Shown here in pieces: positions 1-7,381 of a stretch of DNA of 64,000 bases (the first letter of the stretch is position 1; each line of letters begins with the position of its first letter). This DNA comes from Rhizocola hellebori (GTDB lineage: Bacteria; Actinomycetota; Actinomycetes; Mycobacteriales; Micromonosporaceae), in contig NZ_BONY01000001.1 of assembly GCF_016862955.1 (NCBI RefSeq), positions 1 through 64,000 on the forward strand. Reading direction: 5' to 3'. Made by a program: the position numbers and the translations under genes. Below the pieces are notes generated by a model. The model had not been told where the DNA came from. It was given only the letters and a program-made list of their open reading frames with translations, and ran no database searches.

Positions 1-376
1 CGTACGGGTCCGCACCGAGCAGCTCGCACAGGTCCATGAACTCGTGCGTGCCGAACGCGTTGTCCTCCACCACGTCGCCCCAGTGCGAGTTGACCATCCG
101 CGGGCGGTTCTCGCGCGGGCCGATGCCGTCACGCCAGTGGTAATCGTCGGCGAAGCAGCCGCCCGGCCAACGCAGGTTCGGGATCGAAATCGCCCGCAAC
201 GCCTCGACCACGTCCGACCGGATGCCCCGCACGTTCGCGATCGGCGAGTCCTCACCCACCCAGAACCCGCCGTAGATGCAGCGCCCCAGGTGCTCGGCGA
301 AGTGCCCGTACAAATGCCGGCTGATCGTGGCGCCGGGGAGGTCGAGATCGATCACTGCGGTCGTGGTTGTCGTCAT
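1..376 (-). CDS. alpha-L-arabinofuranosidase, GH51 (N-terminal part, runs off window)
   Basis: The 125 visible residues match the start of GH51 alpha-L-arabinofuranosidases, which release terminal arabinofuranosyl side chains from arabinoxylan or arabinan oligomers. Seen: the segment [20 protein letters not shown], then [19 protein letters not shown], both typical of the GH51 barrel N-terminus. The catalytic glutamates lie beyond the window. The ATG at 374-376 is preceded by GGAAGA on the minus strand. There is no signal peptide, so the enzyme is probably intracellular and acts on imported oligosaccharides. It lies 10 bp downstream of the GH127 remnant and in the same direction as the LacI gene, so these three probably formed one transcript. 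Confidence 0.9.
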   Translation of the reverse strand, partial: MTTTTTAVIDLDLPGATISRHLYGHFAEHLGRCIYGGFWVGEDSPIANVRGIRSDVVEALRAISIPNLRWPGGCFADDYHWRDGIGPRENRPRMVNSHWGDVVEDNAFGTHEFMDLCELLGADPY

Positions 377-386
377 TGTCTTCCCA

Positions 387-681
387 TCAATTGCGTGTTC
401 CGTCATTGCAGGCCTCCAAGTACCTGCGCTCTCCCGTCAGCCGGTACAGCTCCACCAGGGCCGTTTCGATCTCGGAGCTGGCGGAAGTTGTCGAGGGCAC
501 CGGAGACCTCCAGCTGCTCGATGCAGTGCGGAATGGTGGCCTCGCCGTTGCGCTGCTGCCAGGCTGCCGGCGGACCACCGACAAGGCTCACGGACGGGAT
601 CGGCAGCGGCCGTGCCCGCATCCCGGCGATCGGGGATGCGGGCACGGCCCGCAAGGCGGACGTGCGCGCAGGGGCGTTCAC
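387..681 (-). pseudogene. remnant of GH127 beta-L-arabinofuranosidase
   Basis: Two short pieces of a GH127 enzyme survive in different frames. From 681 (GTG, with AAGGAG upstream) one frame reads through WQQRNGEATIPHCIEQLEV and LDNFR, the family's N-terminal region. The next frame then gives [20 protein letters not shown], which in intact proteins lies well over a hundred residues further on, and stops at 387-389. The rest of the enzyme (more than 400 residues) is absent. An internal deletion with a frameshift plus loss of the 3' end explains this. The surviving ribosome binding site and the position between LacI and GH51 genes suggest an ancestral operon of two arabinofuranosidases. It cannot encode a working enzyme. 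Confidence 0.8.
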
Positions 682-746
682 AGCGTGGTCTCCTTCGACC
701 GATTCGGGCTGGAGGGGCGCGGCGTTCCGCGCGCGAGCGCACGGCC

Positions 747-1751
747 CTACGCGCCACCGCGGGTGGAGCCACGCACCACGAGACGGACGGGCGCGACGAC
801 GTGCTCGGCCGGGCCTGTCCAGCCCTCCATCTGCCGGCGCAGCAGACCCACCGCGGTCTCGGCGACACCTTCATGGTTCGCATCAACGGAGGTGAGGCCG
901 GGCGGGACGAAGCTCGCCATGTCGAGGTTGTCGAACCCGGCGAGCTGGACATCGACGGGCACACGAAGCCCGCTCTCTGCCAGGGCCGCGACGGCGCCGA
1001 GCGCGATGATGTCGGTGACGGCGAAGACGCCGTCGAAGGGCAGACCGGACGCGATGACGTCGAGCAGGGCATAGCGTGCATCCGCCGACGTGTAGTCGGA
1101 GACGGGCACCACATAGCGTGCGTCGACGTCTAGGCCGGCATCGCGAAGTGCGCGCTCCCAGCCAATGCGGCGGTCCGACGTCATCATGTGCGCGGTGTCG
1201 AACGTGCAGCCCAGCGCAAGGATGCGCCGCGAGCCGTGCTCGATCATGTGCGCCGTCGCGAGGCGGGCGCCCTCTTCGTTCGCCAGCCGCACATGGTTGA
1301 AGCGGTCGGGCACGTCACGCTCGCCGAGCAGCACGATCGGCTTGGACGTGCGCACGCGGTCCAGCTGGTCGCGGTCGAGGCCGGCGACCGACAGCAGGAC
1401 GCCGTCGTAGAACCGGAGTCGCGCGACGCTCAGCGCCGCCATCTCATTCTCCGGGCTGGCGCTCGTCCGCTCAAGGACGAGGTGCCGCCCCCCGGCCTCG
1501 ATCAGCGGCGCGATCTTGTCGGCGATCTCACCGAAGTAGTCGTGGAAGCTGGGCACGATGAAGGCGACGGTGTCGGTCCGTCCCGCGCGCAGGTGTCGCG
1601 CAGCTAGGTTGACCTCGTACCCCAGAGCCTCGACGGCGGCCATGACACGGGCACGCGTCGGTTTGCCGACCGGGAGGCGCTCGTTGAGGACGTTCGACAC
1701 GGTCATGACCGAGACGCCCGCCTCACGGGCGACGTCCGCCATCGTCACCAT
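747..1751 (-). CDS. LacI-family transcriptional repressor of the arabinoxylan locus
   Basis: A 334-residue LacI/GalR protein. The N-terminal helix-turn-helix is MADVAREAGVSVMTVSNVLN (residues 4-23), with the hinge motif AARHLRAGRTDTVAFIVP after it and a periplasmic-binding-like ligand domain up to the C-terminus. Starts at 1760, 1757, 1751 and 1742 are all in frame; 1751 is chosen because GGAAAGG lies nine bases upstream. The gene is divergent from the importer operon and co-directional with the GH127 remnant and GH51 gene. Operators of TTATCGATAA type sit at its own promoter and at the importer promoter, so autoregulation and repression of both arms are likely. The inducer is probably an arabinose- or xylose-containing oligosaccharide (inference from neighbours). 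Confidence 0.93.
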   Translation of the reverse strand: MVTMADVAREAGVSVMTVSNVLNERLPVGKPTRARVMAAVEALGYEVNLAARHLRAGRTDTVAFIVPSFHDYFGEIADKIAPLIEAGGRHLVLERTSASPENEMAALSVARLRFYDGVLLSVAGLDRDQLDRVRTSKPIVLLGERDVPDRFNHVRLANEEGARLATAHMIEHGSRRILALGCTFDTAHMMTSDRRIGWERALRDAGLDVDARYVVPVSDYTSADARYALLDVIASGLPFDGVFAVTDIIALGAVAALAESGLRVPVDVQLAGFDNLDMASFVPPGLTSVDANHEGVAETAVGLLRRQMEGWTGPAEHVVAPVRLVVRGSTRGGA

Positions 1752-1836
1752 GTGCATCATCCTTTCCGCGAGGTTCTGCCAGCCCAGCAACCTCTGACTA
1801 GAGGCTCGCGGCCAGGCCACACCGCGGGGTGCCGTC

Positions 1837-1864
1837 ATATTATCGATAAAATACGGCTTGGCAA
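1837..1864 (-). promoter_or_regulatory. LacI gene promoter with palindromic operator
   Basis: Reading the minus strand, TTGCCA (1864-1859) and TAATAT (1842-1837) are separated by 16 bases. The perfect palindrome TTATCGATAA (1840-1849) lies in the spacer and overlaps the -10 element. This is the layout expected for an autorepressed LacI-family gene. The same core recurs, slightly altered, at the importer promoter. Confidence 0.65.
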
Positions 1865-2381
1865 GTGAGGCCAACCAGCCTGACGGGGCGAGCGAAGGTA
1901 CCCAGCCGGGTACGGCTGAACGTACCCAGCTTCTGCATGATCCAGAGTCGACTGCCGTGACGCTGGGTGGGGCATGCCCGCCTGTCGGCGTCGGGTAGCT
2001 CGTCGTCCGTCGGAAGAGTCGGGCGGCGGGCTCGAACCAGCGCGGCTGGCCGGCCGCTTCGCGCACGCCGCGCCGGGCAGCTGTCAGGTCCCTGGACCTG
2101 GCCGCCATCGAGGTACGGCCCGGGGGCCTGCTGTCACCGGCTGACTATGCCCGCTCTGGAAGGCCGACGACGGCGTATCCCTCGATCGAGCCCATCCCCT
2201 TTCGCCGTGACCTCGGCCTACCACCGCCACCGCCGAAGTGGCCAAAGTGAACGGGCAGTCACGCAGCGTGTCCACGCCAACCTGTACGCCGACAGGGCGT
2301 CGTTCTGGAGGGTGTGGGCGCATGCGGCTCCTTGCGTGTGGACCGGGACGTCACGGCGGAGTCTCGGTTCGTGCGCGGGGC
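1865..2381. other. long divergent intergenic region, no gene recognised
   Basis: About 500 bases between the two operator-bearing promoters. The short open frames here have no recognisable protein signature and no convincing ribosome binding site. I see no riboswitch or strong hairpin. It may hold upstream control elements or decayed sequence. Confidence 0.5.
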
Positions 2382-2434
2382 TTGACGGAACCCGATCGCC
2401 TCTTTATTTTATCGCTAAAATTTATCGCTAAAAT
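2382..2434 (+). promoter_or_regulatory. importer operon promoter with tandem LacI operators
   Basis: TTGACG (2382-2387) and TATTTT (2405-2410) are 17 bases apart, a good vegetative-type promoter. Directly overlapping and downstream are two copies of TTTATCGCTAAAAT (about 2408-2421 and 2421-2434, 13 bp apart). They match the TTATCGATAA operator at the LacI promoter except for one asymmetric base. Repressor bound here would cover the -10 element and start site. The leader to the first gene is about 140 nt. Confidence 0.7.
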
Positions 2435-2553
2435 CACGCCGGGATTAAGACGTGAGCCGAATTCGCGTCCGCAGCGCACAGCTTCCGGTCAAACATTCGC
2501 CCGGACAGTTTTCTCACAGCAGAGACGTCCGGACAGGTCTCGTAAGGAGATAC

Positions 2554-4245
2554 ATGAAGCGCACCCTTAGACTCGGCGACCTGCGCCGGGCCGGGCGGCG
2601 GCTCACCGTGGCCGCCACGGCCATGGCACTGATCGCCCTGGCTGCCTGCACGGAGACCGAGAGCGCGGACAAGTCGGACCCGCTGAGCCCCAGCAACCCG
2701 ACGACGCTCTCGGTCTGGATCACGTCGGCCCAGCAGGCCCCGGCACCCGACAACAAGATCACCAAGCTGCTCAAGGACAAGCTTGGTGTCACCCTCACGT
2801 ACGAGATCGTCACGCCGGACAACGAGGACCAGAAGATCGGTGTCATGCTCGCGGGCGGTCAGTACCCCGACCTCATCGGCACCGGCGACCTGAAGCAGCG
2901 TTTCCTGGAGGGCGGCGCTCTCCGGCGCTTGGACGACATGCTGAAGACTGGGGCCTACCCCAACCTCGCCGCGCACGTCAAGGACGACATCAAGAAGATG
3001 AGTTACTCGGGCGATGAGGTGGACAAGGGCCTGTACATCTTCCCGAACTACAACCGCTTCTACGGCGACGTCACCGGCGGCACCTACTACGGTCCCGCGT
3101 TCTGGATCCAGAAGCGTGTGCTCGCGGACGCCGGCTACCCGGACCTCGGCAACATGACGCTCGACCGCTACTTCCAGCTCATTTCGAACTACAAGGCGAA
3201 GTACCCCCAGACCAACGGCGCCCCGACCGTCGGCTTCGAGATTCTGGCGTCCAAGGGCCGTGAGTGGGGCATGACCAACCCGCCGGCGCTGCTGGCAGGC
3301 TCCCCGAACAACGGTGGCGTCATCGTCGACGGCAACAACCACGCGTCGATCTACGCCGACAAGGACATATCGAAGAACTTCTACAAGGTCCTCAACCAGC
3401 AGTACAACGCAGGTCTCGTCGACCCCGAGTCCTTCACCCTGACGTACGACCAGTACACCGCGAAGCTGGCCGGCGGCGCCGTCCTCGGCATGCACGACCA
3501 GGGCTGGGACTTCGGGACCGCCACCCAGTCGCTCCAGAGCGCCCACAAGGACGAGCACACCTACGTGCCCGTCATGCCCGTCTACGACGGGGTGACGGCC
3601 TGGTTCGCCGACCGCCCCGTCATGAACATCAACCAGGGGTTTGGCGTCTCGGTCTCCAGCAAGCAGCCGCAGAAGGCACTGAAGTTCCTCGACACCATGC
3701 TCAGCGAGGAGTGGCAGAAGACGCTCTCCTGGGGCATCGCCGGCGAGGACTACCAGGTCGGCGCCGACGGCGTCTTCTCCCGCACGGATGAGCAGCGCAA
3801 GAACTACAAGGACATCACCTGGCGTTCCCACAACCGTCTCGACGCGCTGCTCGACATGCTGCCCAAGCACCAGGGCAAGTTCTCCGACGGCAACGCCTAC
3901 AGCCCCGACGACCAGCCCGCCGAGTTCTACGCGACGCTGAGCGACTACGACAAGAACTTCATGGCGAAGTACGGCAAGAAGACCTGGCTTGACTTCATGA
4001 ACAAGGCGCCGGAGAACCCCAAGTACTACCCGGCGTGGAACATCAAGCTCTCCGACAACGCCAGCCAGGTCAACCAGCAGCTGACCGACACCAGCGTGCA
4101 GAACCTGCCGAAGATCATCGCCGGCAAGCCCGCCGACTTCGACAAGAACTGGCAGGCCTACGTCGACTCCATCCACAAGGTCGACGTCAAGGTGTACGAG
4201 GACGCAGTCAACGCTGGCGTCAAGAACCGTCTGGCCAACTGGTAA
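2554..4245 (+). CDS. ABC sugar importer, solute-binding lipoprotein
   Basis: A 563-residue extracellular binding protein of the long YtcQ/LipO type used by CUT1 oligosaccharide importers. The signal peptide ends in lipobox LAAC with the lipidated Cys at residue 32, so the mature protein is anchored outside the membrane. The start at 2554 is preceded by AAGGAGA; the upstream in-frame extension lacks such a site and would bury the signal peptide. Two permease genes follow. The neighbouring GH51 and GH120 enzymes suggest arabinoxylo- or xylo-oligosaccharides as ligand. It is probably controlled by the tandem LacI operators. A hairpin after the gene may keep its mRNA more abundant than the permease part. 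Confidence 0.92.
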   Translation: MKRTLRLGDLRRAGRRLTVAATAMALIALAACTETESADKSDPLSPSNPTTLSVWITSAQQAPAPDNKITKLLKDKLGVTLTYEIVTPDNEDQKIGVMLAGGQYPDLIGTGDLKQRFLEGGALRRLDDMLKTGAYPNLAAHVKDDIKKMSYSGDEVDKGLYIFPNYNRFYGDVTGGTYYGPAFWIQKRVLADAGYPDLGNMTLDRYFQLISNYKAKYPQTNGAPTVGFEILASKGREWGMTNPPALLAGSPNNGGVIVDGNNHASIYADKDISKNFYKVLNQQYNAGLVDPESFTLTYDQYTAKLAGGAVLGMHDQGWDFGTATQSLQSAHKDEHTYVPVMPVYDGVTAWFADRPVMNINQGFGVSVSSKQPQKALKFLDTMLSEEWQKTLSWGIAGEDYQVGADGVFSRTDEQRKNYKDITWRSHNRLDALLDMLPKHQGKFSDGNAYSPDDQPAEFYATLSDYDKNFMAKYGKKTWLDFMNKAPENPKYYPAWNIKLSDNASQVNQQLTDTSVQNLPKIIAGKPADFDKNWQAYVDSIHKVDVKVYEDAVNAGVKNRLANW

Positions 4246-4258
4246 CAGTCTGCGAGCA

Positions 4259-4292
4259 GTCGTGGTGGGCGGCGTGCGCCCCCCACCACGAC
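4259..4292 (+). terminator. intercistronic hairpin after the binding-protein gene
   Basis: An 11-bp perfect inverted repeat (GTCGTGGTGGG at 4259-4269 with CCCACCACGAC at 4282-4292) has a 12-base loop and no U tract. It lies between the binding-protein stop and the first permease. Such hairpins commonly allow partial readthrough or stabilise the upstream mRNA, giving excess binding protein. Confidence 0.6.
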
Positions 4293-4335
4293 GCGTTCTC
4301 GATTACCACCCACTGCTCCTGACGAGGTTGGACAG

Positions 4336-5388
4336 ATGACGGACACCACGGTCAGCACCCCTGTGACCGCCACCGGGCTCGAACCGGCCCTGGAGCCCGC
4401 GAGCAGCTCGCGTGCCCAGAAGCGCAAGGCCCGAAAGAAGGCGGCGAAGGATCCCAAGCGCAAGATCACCTGGGACAGGGTCTGGGCGCAGCGAGCCCTG
4501 CTCGCGATGTCCGTCCCGCTGCTGATGTACCAGATCCTGTTCAAGTACGTCCCGGTCTACGGCTGGGCGATCGCCTTCCAGCGCTACAAGCCGGGTCGCG
4601 GCAGCATCTGGAACCAGCAGTGGGTGGGCCTCCAAAACTTCCACAACCTGTTCACCGGTGTGAACGGTGAGCGGTTCCGCCAGGTCGTGGTCAACACGAT
4701 GGGACAGTCGGTCCTGACCCTGATCGTCGGGACCTTCGGGGCCATCGTCCTGGCGCTGCTGCTGAACGAGGTCAAGAACCTGCCGTTCAAGCGGATCCTG
4801 CAGAACATCACGTACATGCCCCACTTCCTCAGCTGGGTGATCGTGGCGAGCCTGGCATCGGTGGCGCTCTCGCTGCCCTCCTCCGGCGGGTTCATCAACC
4901 AGGGCCTCATGAGCCTGCACCTCGTCGACCATCCGGTCCTGTTCCTGACCCAGCCGAACTACTTCTGGGAGATCGTCGCCGGGACGAACCTGTGGAAGGA
5001 GCTGGGCTGGAACACCATCCTCTACCTGGCCGCGATCACTGCTATCGACCCGGGCCTGTACGAGGCCGCCGAGGTCGACGGAGCAGGCCGCTATCGCAAG
5101 ATGTTCAGCATCACGCTCCCGAGCATCAAGCCCACGATCGTCGTGCTGCTCATCATCAACAGCGGCTGGATCCTGTCCACGAACTTCGAGCTGCCGTACT
5201 TCCTCGGCAACGGCCTGGTGTCCGAGAAGTCCGAGACCATCGACGTCTTCGTGCTGCGCTATGGCTACCAGCTGGGCAACTACAGCCTCGCCGTCGTCGC
5301 GGGCATCTTCAAGACCATCGTCGCCGTCATCCTGGTGGGCTCGGCGAACCTAGCGGCCAAGCGCCTCAACCAAGAGACGCTGGTCTAG
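4336..5388 (+). CDS. ABC sugar importer permease, LplB type
   Basis: A 350-residue inner-membrane permease (binding-protein-dependent transport family). After a charged Lys/Arg-rich N-terminus it has about six hydrophobic segments. The EAA loop that contacts the ATPase is seen as EAAEVDGAGRYRKMF followed by TLPSIKP, starting near residue 243. It pairs with the downstream permease to form the channel for the lipoprotein's sugar. No ATP-binding gene occurs in the operon. In actinomycetes such importers normally share a distant MsiK-type ATPase (established for the group, inferred here). Confidence 0.93.
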   Translation: MTDTTVSTPVTATGLEPALEPASSSRAQKRKARKKAAKDPKRKITWDRVWAQRALLAMSVPLLMYQILFKYVPVYGWAIAFQRYKPGRGSIWNQQWVGLQNFHNLFTGVNGERFRQVVVNTMGQSVLTLIVGTFGAIVLALLLNEVKNLPFKRILQNITYMPHFLSWVIVASLASVALSLPSSGGFINQGLMSLHLVDHPVLFLTQPNYFWEIVAGTNLWKELGWNTILYLAAITAIDPGLYEAAEVDGAGRYRKMFSITLPSIKPTIVVLLIINSGWILSTNFELPYFLGNGLVSEKSETIDVFVLRYGYQLGNYSLAVVAGIFKTIVAVILVGSANLAAKRLNQETLV

Positions 5389-5397
5389 GAGGACTTC

Positions 5398-6351
5398 ATG
5401 TCACTCACCACTGTCGCGAAGCCTCTGGCGCGGCGCGCATCACGAGGCGGGTCACGGCGTCGCAAGCGGACGGTCGAGCAGATCATCTTCACGACGCTCA
5501 ACACGACCTTCCTGCTGGCCCTCGCGGCGCTCATGATCTACCCGCTGCTGAACACGCTCGCCATCTCCCTGAACGACGGCAACGACGCCGTCCGTGGCGG
5601 GATCGGCATCTGGCCTCGGGTCTTCTCGCTGCAGAACTACAACGTCGTGTTCAACATGACCACGATCTACCAGGCGTTCTTCATGAGCGTCCTGAAGACG
5701 GTAGTGGTGGTGGCGACAAACCTGTTCTTCACCTCAATGCTCGCCTACGTGCTCAGCCGCAATGAGTTCATCTTCCGCCGCTCGATCACCCTGATCTTCG
5801 TGCTGACGCTGTACTTCGACGCCGGGCTGATCCCCAACTACCTGCTCATCAGGGACCTGGGCATGCTGAACAGCTTCCAGGCCTACTGGGTGCCGACGAT
5901 CATCAGCGCGTTCAACCTGATCGTCCTGCGCACGTACATGAAGTCGATCCCCGACGAGATCATCGAGTCGGCACGGACCGACGGCGCGGGCGACTTCCGC
6001 ATGTGGTGGCAGATCGTGATGCCGCTGTGCAAGCCCGCGCTGGCCGTGGTGGGTCTGTTCGTGGCCGTGGGCAGCTGGAACTCCTGGCTGGACACCCTGC
6101 TCTACAACTCGGGCGATCAGGCGTTGTCCACCCTGCAGTACGAGTTGCAGAAGCTACTGGCGAGCTCGATGAACGCCGGCATGAACTCCGTGGCCGCCAC
6201 GGGCAACGCGCAGTCTGGCGGGCAGGTCACCACACCGATCGCGCTGCGGTCGACGATCACCATGGTGGCGGCCGTCCCCATCCTGTTCGTCTACCCGTTC
6301 CTGCAGAAGCACTTCGTGTCCGGTCTCGTGATCGGCTCCGTGAAGGGCTGA
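5398..6351 (+). CDS. ABC sugar importer permease, LplC/YtcP type
   Basis: A 317-residue second permease, beginning 9 bp after the first one's stop with TAGGAGG as ribosome binding site. It has about six membrane segments, an EAA-like loop (ESARTDGAGDFRMWW, near residue 190, then VMPLCKP) and the characteristic C-terminal end YPFLQKHFVSGLVIGSVKG. The same C-terminal signature reappears in a gene fragment at 7106-7186, so a second permease of this kind once stood nearby. Confidence 0.93.
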   Translation: MSLTTVAKPLARRASRGGSRRRKRTVEQIIFTTLNTTFLLALAALMIYPLLNTLAISLNDGNDAVRGGIGIWPRVFSLQNYNVVFNMTTIYQAFFMSVLKTVVVVATNLFFTSMLAYVLSRNEFIFRRSITLIFVLTLYFDAGLIPNYLLIRDLGMLNSFQAYWVPTIISAFNLIVLRTYMKSIPDEIIESARTDGAGDFRMWWQIVMPLCKPALAVVGLFVAVGSWNSWLDTLLYNSGDQALSTLQYELQKLLASSMNAGMNSVAATGNAQSGGQVTTPIALRSTITMVAAVPILFVYPFLQKHFVSGLVIGSVKG

Positions 6352-6432
6352 TGGCGCCGACCTCCCGCCCACCGCGGCAGGCCGACCCCGTCCTCAGCGA
6401 CCCACAACTCCGCACACTGAAAGGGCCCGACC

Positions 6433-7050
6433 ATCTTCCGTTACAACCCCGCGTCGCAACTGTGGCGCATCCTGGACTCGCTCGGCTCCGTCATCTTGAT
6501 CAGCCTGTTCTGGCTCGTGAGCCTCGGCCTTGTCGTGACGGCGGGAGCGGGAACGGTGGTCGCCTACGAGGTGTGCCGCCGGTACGTCCTGGGCAAGGAC
6601 GCGGGCCCCTGGGCCATCGCCACGAAGGCCTTGCGGCAGAGCTGGAGGCAGGCGACCGTCATCGGCCTGCTGGCCGTCCCGGTCGCGGCCGTGGGCATCC
6701 TCACGCTCTCCTACCTGCCCACTCTCGGGCTGGCCGAGGTCTGGGTGCCGCTCATTGTCGTCGGACTTTTCCTCCTGCTCCTGGTCTTCTGGTGCCTCCC
6801 CCTCGCAGCCCGCTTCACCAACCCCACCTGGCGCCAGGTGCGCAACGGGCTCACGTTGGGGCTGACGACGCCCAGCCTGACGTTCCTGCTCGGGATCGCC
6901 GTAGTCCTCGGGGGCGTCGCCATCTGGAACTTCATGCCCGCGGTGTTCGTGGCGCCCGGCCTGATCCTCCTGTGGTGGTGCTACCTGCTCGAGCGGTTCT
7001 TCGTCGCCCGGGGGTACGTGCAACCGGAGCCGAAGGAGGCGGAGGTCTGA
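6433..7050 (+). CDS. YesL-like DUF624 membrane protein with no standard start codon
   Basis: The frame opens after the stop at 6418-6420 and encodes about 205 residues with four to five membrane segments. It matches DUF624/YesL proteins, which accompany CUT1 oligosaccharide importers but have no established function. The conserved start region FRYNPASQLWRILDSLGSVI is intact, yet no ATG, GTG or TTG precedes it. ATC (6433-6435) stands where ATG is expected, eight bases after GAAAGG. The first normal start is TTG at 6496, which would cut into the conserved N-terminus. Either ATC is used inefficiently, translation starts at 6496, or the gene is newly disabled. Confidence 0.75.
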   Translation: MFRYNPASQLWRILDSLGSVILISLFWLVSLGLVVTAGAGTVVAYEVCRRYVLGKDAGPWAIATKALRQSWRQATVIGLLAVPVAAVGILTLSYLPTLGLAEVWVPLIVVGLFLLLLVFWCLPLAARFTNPTWRQVRNGLTLGLTTPSLTFLLGIAVVLGGVAIWNFMPAVFVAPGLILLWWCYLLERFFVARGYVQPEPKEAEV

Positions 7051-7105
7051 CGCTCTCCAGCCATGGACCTAAGTTGTCTCGGGGCGAGGCTCCGTCCTCT
7101 TCCCG

Positions 7106-7186
7106 CAGTCGCACTTCCTGTTCATCTACCCGTTCGTGCACCGGCACTTCGTGTCGGGAGTGATGCTCGGCTCCGTCAAGGGGTAA
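7106..7186 (+). pseudogene. C-terminal fragment of a second importer permease
   Basis: The frame ending in TAA at 7184-7186 reads FLFIYPFVHRHFVSGVMLGS followed by VKG. This mirrors the C-terminus of the LplC-type permease at 5398-6351 (FVYPFLQKHFVSG...GSVKG). There is no upstream coding sequence for the remaining part and no start signal, so it is the tail of a deleted permease gene. It points to a deletion between the YesL-like gene and the GH120 gene, or to a duplication later lost. Confidence 0.75.
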
Positions 7187-7290
7187 CCGTAGGCGCGGAC
7201 AGCCGTGCGGCAGTCCGTCGTTGGCCTTCGTGCGCTCAATCGCGGCCACCGCTGGGTGCTACTTCGACAGGGTCTTTGAAAGGAGTAGTT

Positions 7291-7356
7291 GTGGAGGTCC
7301 TGAAGGATTACGTCCAGCGGAACGGAGGCACTGTCGCCACGCTCACCCTCCGATAG
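7291..7356 (+). CDS. possible 21-residue small ORF upstream of GH120 gene
   Basis: GTG at 7291 follows a strong AAAGGAG ribosome binding site by five bases and opens a 21-codon frame ending at TAG 7354-7356. The product (VEVLKDYVQRNGG...TLTLR) has no recognised domain. It ends 25 bp before the GH120 start and could be a leader peptide, a remnant start of a lost gene, or chance. Only the ribosome binding site and the spacing support it. Confidence 0.35.
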   Translation: MEVLKDYVQRNGGTVATLTLR

Positions 7357-7381
7357 AAACCTTTAGAAATCGAGATCATCA

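Noticed and set aside
2434-4176. 580-codon open frame on the minus strand across the binding-protein gene
   Set aside because: It is the reverse shadow of a well-supported lipoprotein gene; the product is a low-complexity Val/Leu/Arg-rich chain without domains.
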